Shown here: positions 12,101-27,100 of the stretch, piece by piece
Numbering within the stretch: position 1 is the stretch's first letter
Layout of the letters: each line of letters opens with the position of its first letter
Origin: Branchipolynoe longqiensis
Lineage: Eukaryota > Annelida > Polychaeta > Phyllodocida > Polynoidae
NCBI GenBank assembly: GCA_030323885.1
Contig: CM059187.1
Location: forward strand, 132,314,424 to 132,378,423
Direction of reading: 5' to 3'
DNA length: 64,000 bases
Notes under the pieces: model-generated
Database searches by the model: none
What the model saw: only the letters and a program-made list of their open reading frames with translations
Told to the model about the DNA's origin: nothing
Program-made: the position numbers and the translations under genes

Positions 12101-15100
12101 ATTGAATATAAAATGAATATTCTATTTGCTTATGCAGGCCTAAAGAAGCGCTTCTTGAAATGGTTCTTCACCAACCTGAAGAAGATCCCGATGGTAAAGG
12201 CGCGTATAGACCGCGAAATGTCAGGGACTTTAAACAGTATGACTGAGCTGTTCAACAAGGGCATCAATGAGGGCTACCTAGAGCGACTGCCAGCTCAAGG
12301 ATATGGAGAGGTCAGAGGCACTTCCAACTCGATTATGTATCACTTTAAGAGATTCTCCAAAGTTTTCAACATTTTCAAAGTAGTACAAAGAGTACTACTT
12401 TTACAGACCCACCCCTGCAGTTGACAATTCTGCCGCTGAATCAACTAATGGAGGGCGACAAAAATTCGCCGAAGAATATCAACATTTTATCCAAATATAA
12501 AAGTTTGACACCCCCCCCCCCACCCCCCCAGTCATGCGCTTTGTACGACAATGAAAATGTTGAAAACTTTGTATTACTCCTAAGGTCCATAAAAGAACTA
12601 GCTGCTTATATCAATATGTATTTGATTTTTTATAGTAAGAATTAATATTAGAATTAATGGGATTAATATTAGACTATTTACAATAAGTAATTTATGCAGA
12701 TATCTTATGTAAGGGGACCAGACGGGATGGCCGAATGAGTTAGAGCGTCCGTCTCCCGTGTTGGTAGATCGTGCGTTTGAACCCTGGTGGAGTTAAACCA
12801 ATGACTTACAAATTTTTACTTGTCGCTTCCTACCCAGGTGCTTGGCATTATTAGGATAGGGTAAGGACTGGTTAGCTCAGTGACAGGATAATGTGGCTGA
12901 GTGGGATATCGGGTCATGGTGCTGGCGGACTGGTCTCCTAGTTGGGCAGCACTATAAAGTCCCCATGAGTGGGCACTGTCACAAGTCAGTACCCATCCTG
13001 ATATGACCTTAGATGTTGCTAGGACGTAAAACAACAAACAAACAAACAATCGTATGTAAAGTAAACAATGTTAAGCACCAAAGCGATTACAAATGTAAAG
13101 CAAACAAGAATGAATGCGCACATATATTGTCAGAAGGATTTTGACAACTTATCCTTCATACTTTTTCACACTTACTCAATATTTCACCAAAGGCGAGTGC
13201 AAATAATTGGATAACCATAGAGAGAAATATACTAATACTTTAATATAAATTATGTATTTTATTTGTGTGTGTGACATGCAATATTGGCTATTCCTCAGCT
13301 TGTATGAAGACATAGCACTGTCATAGAATGTATGTATCTGAACTATGTATTTTAACAATAAATGTTACGTTTTGTTTTCAGAAACGCGTGCTTGAAGAAG
13401 TCAAGGAGTATAAATCCTTGGGTGCGTGCTAATTCTGACTTTCTTCAGCCCTCCAACAAACATGTTGCATAACTGTAGAGATAATACCTAGCTGTAAACA
13501 ATACGGACATGTTGATCTCCGGTGTCCTCCAATCTCGTAGTCCCTAATACTTTATTCACTAATTAAGTAATGGACATGTCAATATTTTCACGATTCTACA
13601 GAGCATATGACGATGGGTATGGGTGAGCTTTCGGGATTCGGGGGGGGGGGGGGGTGTTGTTAGTCAGATACAACTTTTGTGGGTTTAATCAAATGTGAAT
13701 GGGTCATTCTCAGAAACTGCACCACACTACATTGTTAATGATTTTATCTTATATTTGGAGGGGTGGTAAGTCAAATAGTTATTGGTATGTTAGCAATACC
13801 TGTATTTAATCTATCCCACAAAATTTATCCAAAATATGCTTATGATTTTGTGGTAAAGTGACAATGAAAATTTGCATATCAACGCCATACATCTACCCAA
13901 ACGTTTTTTTCAACTGTTTTCTTGTAAGATACTAATCAATAAAATCTTGTTTGAATTTGTTGTGTGTGTTAAAATGATGTTATGGACGTAAGTTAAAATG
14001 ATGTTATATAGCGATGCTGCAAGGTTAATTTTTAATAGCGCAGATCAATTTGCGCAGATCAAAATGGGAAAAAAAGCGGGGGGGGGGGTTGGAATATGTC
14101 AACTGTGACATAATCACAACATATAAAATTTCATATGAATATGGATTCTGCTATTATTTGGAATGTTTTCTGCTATTATTTGGAATGTTTTCACTTTTGA
14201 TTCCCATGTCATAAAAGTTGTACACAGTTTCTGAGAACGACCCTAATATATCATAAACCATTTCCATGTTCTGTGATCAAATGTTGCTAGGTACTACTTT
14301 GTGAATGATGCATCGAGTGTTTGTATGACTGAAAATGTTTATCACTTTGTCTTTGCTTCAGTCGACGTGGACTGGAAGGTGGGGAGTTGCTCCGGGACGG
14401 TGTACAGCGGGGAGGACAGGCTCTCAGAGCTCATGGCAAAGGTGAGGCTTTACATACCAGGCATGTCAGTCGTCAGGGTGTTTGGGGCTTCTCAAAATCT
14501 CTCCCAATCAAATCAATTTCAAAACTCAACCACCTATTACGTACAAGCCTATGGACATGTAAATAAAATAGGCTAGTATAGAATTAAGTAGAAAAAAGCG
14601 GAAAACTCTTCCCAAGAAACCCCCAAAACACTAACATAGAACCTTAAGAAAACAACTAACATAGTAATAAGAATAGAACAAAAATACAATGCCCAGAGGG
14701 TCCAAAAAAACTAACATAGACTACTAAACGTACCAACAGACTATCTATCTGCTACTGAAATGCAGACAATCAAATAACTTATCAGCAGCTACTGTTTGGT
14801 AAGACAACACCAACACTACAGCTGGCCAGCATTGAAAACAAGCCTGGGTACCCAGGCTTACATGCTATGGACAGAATAAATACAGCCTCAATATAATTAT
14901 ATTTTTTTTAATTTAAAGAAAAGTTCAAAATTCATTTTGAGTGGGGGAAAAAAGAAATAAAATCATGTAAGTGTTTTGTGCTTTACTTGACTCTGCTTGG
15001 TGGTTTACGGTAAGCTTTCGTGGACCAACCCATTTCAGGTTGGAATGTTTTGTGTTTTACTTGTACCCACATGTTGCTGATTTACAGCAAGTTTCTGTGG

Positions 15101-18100
15101 ACCAGTTCTCTGTCCCTGCGGAAGTGTTTTGTACTTTACTTGTACACTTCTTGTTGCAGGTTTATGGTGAGTTTGCGTGGACCAACCCACTCCATCCTGA
15201 AGTGTTCCCAGACATTCGGAAGATGGAGGCTGAGGTAGTTCGTATGACCTGCACCATGTTCAACGGTTCAAAGGAGTCATGTGGCTCGGTAAGTGCATTC
15301 TTTGTTTAAATTCTTACTGAGATGTGATACCATCATTTATTTTAACTTTTAAAAAGGAATTCTTATTGCATTCATTGATTAAAGTTCCATAGTCCGATAA
15401 AACCATCACATTTTCAAAACCAAGATACTGACCTAGATTAGATCCTACATATCTGACTTAGATACTGGTGCGCTTGTTAAGCATTTGTTGTGACAATTAA
15501 CTAGAACATGTTACTGCAGAAGCCTATGGTGTTTTGGCATGCTTGCCGAAATTAATTTGGCATGTTTGAATTTCAAATATCTCAAAAGTTAGCCATTTAA
15601 AATAAGTTACTTTAAACTGGAGTTATATAGATTATAACGATTAACCTAATATATTTATCTCAGAAAATTACAAAAACTCAAAATCCCTCGGACTATGCAA
15701 CTTTACATCCAATTAAAAGATCACCTTCTTTTTAAACCAAAGCATTGATATAGCTTTGGTCTGACATATCCAACTACGATGCTGTTGCACTCATTAAGCC
15801 TTTTTATTGCAGTTTGGTGTAAACAAAGGCAGCCAAAATATTATTGGTTGGCACACAACTGGTATTCTTTCTATTTATAAACACAGTTCATCCATGTGAG
15901 ACAGTGCCATATTCTTAGATATGTCGTGGGGGTGATGAAAATGGGAAATACTGTGCCTAGAGCGGGACTCGAACCCACATCTCTTTGCATTCCGGGCCAG
16001 TGTGCTAACCATTACACCACCTAGGCTCCCTGATATCAACACACTACCCACGCCTACCTGTCTATGCGGCTCCTTGCCTGAGAGGTCAGTGCAGACTACT
16101 ACACTCGTCCCCCTGGAATTGTAAGTCTTTTAATGCTTACAATTACATACATACAGGCAATGCACTTACATACATACACAGGGTAGGTTCAACAACCATA
16201 CAGCGCGTAGCTTGTACAGGATCATGGTCACGGCAACCAGTGTCGTGGGGGTGATGAAAATGGGAAATATTGCGCCTAGAGCGGGACTCGAACCCACATC
16301 TCTTTGCATTCCGGGCCAGTGTGCTAACCATTACACCACCTAGTAGGTATGTTGACATCGACGCGCTGCGCCGCCGCCGTGTTGTTCCCGATCGCTGTGA
16401 TCGGGAGTGCGCGAACGGTTCTCAATATCTCTACCCAAATCGCTTCTCCTAGGCTAACGGATGGGGGGATCTGGGAATCAATATCACCAGATATAAAGGA
16501 AAGCTTTCTGAATATCATAGTTTTCGAATTTTGCATTTCTGCTGATTCGTTCGTTCGTGACCCACTTTTAAACATTTGCACTCATTTGTGGATGCTCAAA
16601 TCAGTTCAAAATCACTTTGGCCATAAATAAAAAATATATGGCCCAGATTATTAATGTCTTTCCTCACATTGTACCAAATATTATCACGGTACTATACTTC
16701 GAAAGTGCTTAATTTTGCAACGGAAAGTGTCATGATTTGCGCGACTTTGGCGCGGGCCGCATCGCGACTTTGGTAGGTACATCAAGTCCTGCTTGGGGCG
16801 CTGCAGTATAGCCCTTGGGGCGGACTTCATATTGAAAGATTTGATGATCTAATCAATTAATTAGTTAATTACTTAATAATACAAAATCAGGCTTTGATGC
16901 AGCCTTAAAAAGGACCATTTCTTGTTTATAATCTATTACCAAAATCTTGTAAATATCATGAAATTTAAGGAAGTTCTGGCATATTTTGTCTTTGAGCTAC
17001 TCTTCGAGATTAATTAGTTAATTTGATAATATAATTAGGGATACAGCATTGATTGTTATATTGTCACTTTTCTTATGTGGGACTCTGTGTAATTTTATTA
17101 CGATCTCTTCTTGTGGGAGAAATCATGCAAAAATCTTCTAAATATCAATAAAAGTAAGTAATTTCTGGCCTATTTTGTGTTTGAGCTACTCTTCCGAGAT
17201 TAATTAATCAATTAATTAGTTAATTACTTAATAATACAAAATCAGACTTTGATGCAGCCTTAAAATGGACCATTTCTTGTTTATAATCTATGACCAAAAT
17301 CTTGTAAATATCATGAAATTTAAGGAAGTTATGGCATATTCTGTGGTTTAGCTACTCGTCGAGATTAATTAATTAATTAATTAAATAATTAGTTAATTAA
17401 ATCATTATTAACACAAACTCAGGTTTCGATGCACCCCTAAAAGGGACTTTTTCTTCTCTTTAATCTATTACAAAAACCATGTACATATCATGAAAACCAC
17501 TGAAGTTATCCACTTTTTTCATTCAGTTTGCATTGCTTAGGGTCACACCCATTCCCTTTGTTTCAGTCTAATTACAGGACAACAAAACATGCAATTTTAA
17601 ATAAATAAAAAATCATAACTTTCTTAATACTAGACCAATTTGCATGATCTTTGTGTTATTTAAAAGCATTTGTTTGGCTCTTTACAATGGTATGAGTATC
17701 ATTTCTATATGGTCAATTTAAACAAAATTCCAACATACCTACACCTAGGCTCCCTGATATCAACACACTACCCACGCCTACCTGTCTATGTGGCTCCTTG
17801 CCTGAGAGGTCAGTGCAGACTACTACAGATATAACATGTACGAGTGAATATGGGACTTTCTGGGCGGATTTCTCTGGTTACACGCTAGGTGGCAGCAGCC
17901 GACACCGGGCCTTCTGCGGTGGGTGTATGTGGTGGGGGCTTAGGGATGTGGTAGGTGTGTATGGTGTGTGGAGATTTAGGGGTGTGTGTGGTAGAGGTTG
18001 GGGTGTGGGTGGATGTAGGTATGTGGTGGGGGCTTACGGATGTGGATGGTGGGGGTGTAGGTTGGTATGGTTGGGGTGTAGGTGTAGGTCTGTGTGCTAG

Positions 18101-21100
18101 TTGTAGGTGTAGGTGTGTGTGGTGGGGGCTTATGGATGTGGTGGGGGTGTAGGTGTGTGTGGTATGGGTGTTGTGGGGGTGCAGGTATGTAGTGGGGGTG
18201 TGTGGTTGGGGTTGACGGTGTGTGTGCTTGGTGAGGGTGTAGGTGTGTGTGGTGGGGGTTGATGGTGTGTGTGCTTGGTGGGGATGTAGGTGTGTTGTGG
18301 GGGTCTAGGGGAAATGGCAAATCTCACAAGACCTTGGCCCCTCACGAGTCACGACCTGCTGACAGTATATTGCAGATAGGTGTTGCAACGAAAGTCCCCC
18401 ATTGGTAATGATGTGTATCAAAGTACAGTAAGCAGTACCTGTCTTCGGACCGCATGCAGTGGCCGAATCGGTAGAGTGCAGGTTTCCTGTGTGGAAGGTC
18501 GGGAGTTCAACACGCGGCCGAGTCAAACCATTGACTTACCAAATTGATACTTGTCACTACCTAGCCCGGCGCTCGCCATTACTAGGATAGGGAAAGAACT
18601 GGTTAGCTCAGTACCATGATAATGTGACTGAGTGGGAAATCGGGTTATGGTGTCGGCAGCTTGGTCTCCCATTGGGGCAGGACTATTCGTTTGTTTGTTT
18701 GTTATTGTTTTACGTCCTAGCAACATCGAAGGTCATATCAGGACGGATACCGAGTTGTGACAGTGCACTCATATTGACTTTATAGTGCTGCCCCACTGGG
18801 AAAGTTCCCAAAACTCTTGAAAACCCTTGAATTGTATTTTCAAATGTTTATATGAACCCTGTGCACTATAAGTATAAAGCAATATGTCACGGTTACAGAG
18901 ACTGTTGGGCTCAGTTTCAGCGGAGCACTTCTGTAGTGCACAGACCCTGTCCTATAAAAAATAAATTGCAGATGTCAGTTAATCAGTATATGTATTTTCA
19001 ACAGATGACGTCCGGTGGAACTGAAAGTATCCTGCTAGCATGTAAAGCATACAGAGACAAAGCCTACGAGGAAAGAGGCATCAAGCACCCAGAAATGTGA
19101 GCAACTCCTCGAGCCATAAATTAAATGTATTGTCCTTCTGGGATATCACTGTACTAGACGTAGTAGCCAGGTAAGACATGTTCAGTGTGTATATAGGTAA
19201 AATTAGAGCATTTAAATTAATTCCCGAGTCGTGACTTGGTGTGTTGATTATTGGCTGATGCAAGAAAGTCAGATCCTTTTTATAATTCCATTGCATTTTT
19301 TAACTCCAATTACTATGCACAAATAGTCCCCACTAAATATTCACGCTCATAACCCCGCCCTTCCCTTCCTCCCACATTCCCTTCCCTCTTCCCTCTTCCC
19401 TCTTCTCTCTTCCCTCTTCCCACTTCCCCACACTTCCCCTCCCCAAACTGCAAGCGTACACTGTACCACACAGGCATCTTATCCAGTCAACCAGATGGGG
19501 TGGTCGCATTGGTAAGAGCGCTTGCTGGTTTCCCATGTGGGAAGTCGGGCGTTCGAATCCTGGCCGAGTCAAACCAATTACTTACAAAATTGATACTTGT
19601 AGCTACCTAGCCACAGGATAGGGTAAGGACTAGCTTGGCCAGTTGTCACGATATATGACTGAGTGGGATATCGGGTCTTGGTGCCGGCAGCTTCATCTCC
19701 CAGTGGGGCTGGTTGGTCGTTGGGGTTTTACATCCTTGCAACATCTAAGGTCATATCAGGATGGGTACCGATTTGTGACAGTGCGCACTCATGGCGATTT
19801 TATAGTGCTGCCCCACTGGGAAATCAGGCCGCTGGCACCATGACCTGATTTCCACTCAGTCACATTATCATGACACTGAACTACACCAGTCGTTGTTCTA
19901 TCCTATTAATGCCGAGCGCCAGTGGGGCAGCATTACGAGATCACCATGAGTGTGCACTGTCACAAGTCGTTGTCCACCCTGGTATGACTTTATATGTTGC
20001 TAGGAAGTAAAGCCCCAACAAAATAACCTAACCTGTCCAGTCCAGCATAGTACTGTGATATCTAGCAGTAAAAGCAGCTTACCCCCTTATCCATCTTCAC
20101 ACAAAGTCCTCTCAATAAGAATAACCAGATAGAAAATGTGTTAAAAGTAATAAAATTGGATGGTAAGCAAGCGAAATCTGTTTGAAAATACACGTATGTC
20201 ACCTGTAGACATGATATATCTAATCGGCGTTGTGGTGTATTTGACAGATTAGCTCCAATCACAGTCCATGCAGCGTTTGATAAGGTGAGTACTACCATCC
20301 CACTGACCGACTGTGATAATAATCCATCACATTGTCACGTGAGGGGTGCAGTGTCGCCTGTCATGCCAAATCTCTATTTTCAGGTTGCCTTTAATTCATT
20401 ATAGACTCTAGTTACATTAAAGCTGATGAAAGCTTTATCCAGTAAATTTTATTTGTTTTTCTTTTACATATTATTTATTATACATGATCTATCTAAATGG
20501 TGATGCAGCGTCTTGTAGAAAAGTGTAGGAAAGTAAATGGCGGGATTAGTACAGTGTTCAAATGATAGGTGGCGTTGTGAATTTGTTAATTATTTAATTA
20601 ATATGGCTACTTAAACAGTGTGATGCAAAATATGTCAGTTTCGTTACTTAACTACGTCTCTGATGTGTGTCTCGTTAAATGCAAAAATAGAACTACAGTA
20701 AAACCTCTCTAACTGACCACCTCCACAGATCGACTACTCACCTATATCGATCACTTTATATGGGTCCCGAAATGATCGCCCATACAATACCATTCTAACA
20801 ATAAAAGAAACTCCCTAAACCGACCACCTCCATAAATGAGCCATTTAAAGTCGGTCCCATGGTCGGTCGATTTAGAGAGGTTTTACTGTATTTACTTGAA
20901 TGGTGCAAGTAAATGTTATGTACATTTCACAGGCTGCGCAGTATTTCCGAATGAAAATTGTGCATATTGCTGTGAACGAGAAAACCCGGATGGTGGACTT
21001 GAGGGCCATGAAGCGGGCTATCAACTCTAACACGTGCGTGGTGAGTATGTTTGATTGTGGTTAGTCTCAGTCTCAAATCAGTGCCTACACCAGCTTTCGT

Positions 21101-24100
21101 CGGTCCACTATCCACGGTCTAGTATCAGATATAGAGTAATATCGGTGTTGCTTGTCACTCTCACTAAGGGTTGGCATGCATCACTGAAAGTCTTGAATAT
21201 TCTTCAATTAACATTTTTGGTAAGAGTACCCGCAAATGTTCTTGAATTTAAAGCTGCACAGTCCGATGGTTTTGAGTTTCTCTCATTTTCTGAGATAAAC
21301 ATATTAGATTGTTCATTATAAGCTACCTTACTTTAGTTTGAAGTAACTTTTATTTTAAATCGCTAACTTTTGAGATATTTGAAATGGAAAGATGCTAAAT
21401 TAATTTTGGCAAGCTTGCCAAAACTCTAACACCACAGGCTTCTGCAGTAACAGGTTCTATTAATTGACTCAGTATCCCCTTATATGTGATGACACATGTT
21501 TAATAAGTGCACCAGCATCTAAGTTAGATATGTAGAATCAAATCTAGATAATTATTTTGGTTTTGAAAATTTGATGTTTTCATCGGACTATGCAGCTTTA
21601 ACTATGTTCTTGAGTCTGGTGTCCAACATTTTTTATGAACGTGACTATAACATGTCATTTGATTGAGAAGCATTTGTGTTTAATCAATTCCTATCAGTTT
21701 CTTTTGCCGAATTGTTTTCCCAACATTACATACTTGCATTTAAAAACAATGTATGTCAAAATATTGCGTGTTTCCTTGACAATGCCATTGAAAATATTCT
21801 CGAATATTCTTGAATCTGATGGCTAATTTCTTTTATATTCATTGAACCCAGCTCTCACTTAATCACTCGCTCAACCGCCCGTCACTTGCGCAAATTTAAC
21901 TTTCAAATTTCTTTTTAGTGATGCATGTATTTATGCTGCACATAACGGTTAAGTCTAATGACTTGTTTTCGCCGCTAGACAGTAATACTAATAGTCTTAG
22001 CACTTAGATGTCTAAATAATAGCACTTAGATGTTGCTAGTAGGTAAAACTCCAGCTACGCCGACTAACTGCTTTGTGCGCAGATTGTGGGATCTGCGCCT
22101 GCGTTCCCTCACGGTATCATCGATCCTATCGAGGACATCGCGGCTCTGGGCAGGCGCTATGGGATCCCCGTCCACGTTGACTGCTGCCTCGGCGGCTTCC
22201 TCGTGCCCTTCATGGAGAAGGCCGGCTTCGCCAATAACCCCTTCGACTTCCGGGTCCCTGGGGTCACCTCCATCTCGGCCGACCACCACAAGGTAAGTCT
22301 CATATGCTTTATTCTTTTCTCTCTCTTTAAACAATTTTTTTTTTATCAATTTTAATTATTCCCCCCCCCTTTTTTTTATGGTAGGGGGGTAATTTATTCA
22401 TCGGAATACATCATTTGTCAGCACCGAGGCAACTCGGCCTACACCCGGCCCCGCCGACGACTAGCACTTCGCCTACAGCCAACGGGAACTGTGGGGTAGT
22501 CTCGGTAAATTTGACCGTCCCTCTCACCTAAACTTAAACAGAAAGATAATATGGTTAATCGTCCTGGCATCCAAGATACAGACAGTTGATAAATTATTAC
22601 ACATCATAATAAATATTTCTGATAAATACAAACTCCAAACTCGACATATGGGCTTCGCGTTATTGAATTAGCCGAATGAGTTGGGAGGTCATGGGACCCT
22701 GGCCGAGTCAAAGCAAAGATTTGAAAATTGATACCTCTCACTACATTGCATGGCATTTGGCATTACTAGGATAGGGCAAGGAGAAGTGGAATGAGGAAGA
22801 CCAATTATCCACGATTGAAATTTCTCCTGCTTAATCAACTAATGTACAACAAATAAAATTACACTCAAACCAATCCGTAAGCAAAAACAACGAAGCTACA
22901 ACTATATCAGCTGGGTTCGCTCACACAAGCAACGCATTATGGCGAAGGTGGAGTTAGGCTTGTGGATATTATGGCTGTAATATCGATATTTGAAATATGA
23001 CTTATGGTTTGTGGTTTCAGTATGGTTACGCGCCCAAAGGTTCCTCATGCATTATGTACAGTAACCCTGCCTACAGACGCTACCAGTTCTTCGTACAGCC
23101 TGACTGGACAGGGGGAATCTACGCCTCTCCAACATTCGCAGGTTGGTGTTCTACGCCTCTCCCATCGGACGCAGTGGCCCAATCGGTAGAGCGCTGGTGA
23201 AAGGTTGCGAGTTCAAATCGCAACTGAGTCAAACCAATGACTTCTAAAAATCGATACTTGTCGCTACCTATCGTGGAGCTCAGTATTACTAGGATAGCAC
23301 AAGGACTGGTTAACCCAGTATCATGATAATGTGACTGTGTGATATCGGGTCATGGTGCTGATGGCCTGATCTCCCAGTGGGGCAGCACTATTAAGTTGCC
23401 GTGAGTGTGCACTGTTACAAGTCGGTACCCATCCTAATATTACCTTAGATGTTGCTAAGACGTAAAACTATGCCTCTCCAACATTCGCAGGTTGGTACTC
23501 TATGCCTCTCCAGCATCCTTAGTTTTGTGGCATACTAATAAGCTCCATATATTTACAGCCATGTATATTCTTTTCCATGTTTACTTTAACCCTTTAAAAT
23601 ATAAGCTACCTCAAGCTAAAGTATATTATGACAATCAACCTAAAATCTTTTTTATCTAAAAAAAATAATATGGCAGGAACTCAAAGACCATCGGATTATA
23701 TATAACTGTCCGTAACAATACACTTATTTAGCAGAAAGTACAATGATATGCCTACTGTACATACACTTACTTACTTAGGTTTATTTAGGTGTTTACTGGA
23801 CAAAGACATTAGATCTGTATATCCAGATCATTGTCTGATGACAGAAGAGATGCCAATATTAGGCTGGTCTGTGTGACATGAGCTCAGTCACTTCATAAAT
23901 ATATTCAATATCTCGATCCTTCCATTATCTGTCAATCCTTCATTCAACTGCCTTAACACATTGGGCCTCCTCAACATAACTTGGAAAGCGGTGCGAAACA
24001 TTGGTAACTCTCTCAGTTCAAAAGGGTTGCCTGCAGCTGGTTCTAGTTCTTCTCTTGCATAACTTGTATGGATGCCCTCAAGTTGGGTCTTCTGCTCAGT

Positions 24101-27100
24101 CCCGCTGTGTCCATGCCCAATGAAGCTGCTGAATCATACATCACGCTTATGATTTTTTTTATATTTTTTTTTATTGAGGGTGTATTTATGCTGTCCATAG
24201 CATATAAGCCCGGGTACCCAGGCTTGTTTTAAATGCTGGCCAGTTGTAGTATATGTCTCGAGAATGTCCCCATGCAAGCATTGATGCACCAATTTAGGAA
24301 ATTTTGAGCCGTTTTATCCTCTTTAGATAACTGAGAACCTTCAATATTGGTACCATTTTAGTAGGTCTTTAGATAACATTTTCTACCATGTATATTGTCT
24401 TTTTTCCCTTGTGGGGCTCCTGACTGTGTTTATATACTCCACTTGTGATCTCAGTATGCTCTTAAATGACAATCTGAGATTGTCCCAAGTCCATTCAGAT
24501 GAATGATCTCACTAATCCCATCAGTGGATTTGCTTTGTTTATGCTGTCATTTATGTGCTCTTACAAACCTATCTTCATATCTACTGTCATACCTAGGTCC
24601 TTTTTATACCTTGTCTTTTCGTTATGTCGTTAGGCGAGCTGGATGTAGCTCAGGCGGTAGAGTGTCCTCTGAAGCTGTCAGTCATCTTCTCATTGGATCC
24701 ATTTGCAGTTTTGGTTATTTTCTGTTCCAACCAGTGGTCCACAACTGGTTCATCAAAGGTGGTATGTGCTGTCCTGTATTGGGAAAGTGTATATAAAATA
24801 CCCCTTGCTGCTTATCAGAAGGAGTAGCCTATGTGGCGACATCAGCTTTCCTCCAAAGAAATATGTCGGAATGACCATATGTTTTACGTCCAATAGCCGA
24901 TGATATGAAAATCAATGTACTCTAGAGGCGTCATTAAATAAAACAAGCTATAATTTTCAGGTAGCCGAGCTGGTGCCATCATTGCTGCATGTTGGGCGAC
25001 CATGATGTGTATAGGAGAGGACGGCTACGTGGATGCCACCACCAAAGTTATCCAAACCACCCGCCGCATTGCAAACGCGTTAGTACCCCGTCTGTTTGAG
25101 GCCTGGAAAGAAATAAAAGTCCATGTCAGCCAGTTCTTAATTTCCAACACGTTTTCAAAGCGACAATTACCGGGGACGGAGGCCGAAATTGTAGAGCGCG
25201 GGCCTCGCATGCGGGATATGGGGAGTTCGGTTCCGGGTCGAGTCAAACCAATGACTTATAAAATTAACCACTCATGGCTGACTCGTTCATTTTTACTCAA
25301 GAGAGGACCACCCCACGAGTACATAGGGTGTCAGTGTACACTGACGTTCGGCCACAGTCTGTGCATTAAATTTTGCTATCATTTGACACAAATGTAACCA
25401 CTTCAAAATTGCATTGGAATTCTTTCCCTTTTGTTTTGCTGTCATTTGACACAAAAAAGAAAAGGTTCAATTTCAATATAGACATCTAAATGTGATTAAC
25501 AAAACCACTCCCTTGATGTGGACAAGGCATTAAATCATCAGAAATCAATCATATCTATTTATTCATGTATCTATCTATGAATATATATTATATCTGAAGA
25601 TAGGAGACTAATATTAATCATTCATATTGTACAACCTTATGAAATTATGTACTTTTAATAAACTTGTTATGGGATGCATCAGTTTTTAATTCATAAATGG
25701 TGTACACTAAATTCCTTTTTTTTAAATTCTCTTTTTTTGGGTGATGGGTTATTTACCCTGTCCATAACGAGTAAGTCGCATTTCGACTTGTTTCCATCGA
25801 TGAACAGCAATAGTCTCAATTTGGTAGTTGCCTTGTCATCTTAGCTGCTCGGAAGTGGTTTGGTGGTGTGTAACATTATTTGTTACTTTCAATCCGGCCA
25901 GCTCTGTATATATATGTCGTGCCCGTTGTGTACACAGACTGGCGGAAATACCCGGAATCAAGGTCTACGGTGAGCCACTTGTGAGTGTAGTAGGCCTTGG
26001 CTCGGATGATTTCAACATCTTTCGGCTCTCAGACGCACTGACCACCAAAGGATGGCACCTAAATCCTCTACAGTTCCCCAGCAGGTGAGGAGGGGGCTTG
26101 TTCTAAATAAGGGTTTGTTCTATATAATGTGTTCTCTACACATCTATGCAGTGTGCCTTCACCTCCCAACGTAAAACCCCGTCCTGATATGACCTTAGAT
26201 GTTGCCAGGACGAAAACTCCCAACAACCAACCAACCAACCCAACGTAAAATGGCACATGCATAGGCAGGCTGTTTGGTATAGCCTAGGTAGTGTAATGGG
26301 TAGGACAGACGTCCCCCGAGTGTCATAAATATGGGTTCAAAGCCAGACTAGGATGGTGTCCTATTTGCTTGCAACACGTTCCACGGAACATTTTTAATCG
26401 TACAAAAACAAACAACAAAATTGTTAATTTGTAGCCTAAATTAAACTTGGCAATTTTTCTTCGGTAGCTGGTAACAAGTTAACCCCGTGACTATTTACCC
26501 AATAGTGTCTGTATCGTTTAGAAATGTCTGCTTTGATCTATTCTTTTTCTCTTTATATTCTTTCTTCCTTTAAAATAAAATAAAACCAAAACCAATGACA
26601 AACTACACTTTTATACCTTCGCTCATTTTCTTTCTTTCCTTCTTCCGTTCTTTCTTTCTTATTCTTTTCAATTTTCTATTCTCCTTTCAAACTGATAAAA
26701 TACGCTTCTTGATATCTTAGTTGAATATTCTTTTCCTTCTTAATAACATTTTCTGTATTTATTAATACTTAGTTATATTGTGTTGCTGTAAACATTGACA
26801 AACTACACTTCTGGATACATTAGCTAATGATAGCGATATTTTGTCCAGTCTGTGTGGTTGATTAAATACGACAAACCATTATGACGAATACCAGGTACTA
26901 CTCCGGCTTTTGATCTGTTTGGGAGTTCGAATCCAGGTTGAGTCAAAACAGTGACTTACCAAATTGATACTTGTCACTGCCTAGCCAGGTGCTCAGCATT
27001 ATCAGGATAGGGCATGGGCTGGTTAGCTCAGTATCAGGATAGTGTGACTGAGTTGGAAATTGGATAATGTGACCTAGTTGGAAATTGGGTCACGGTGCCA

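Noticed and set aside
15957..16027. Minus-strand tRNA gene
   Set aside because: Acceptor and T stems form but the anticodon stem does not, and the same sequence recurs nearby as part of a longer repeat.
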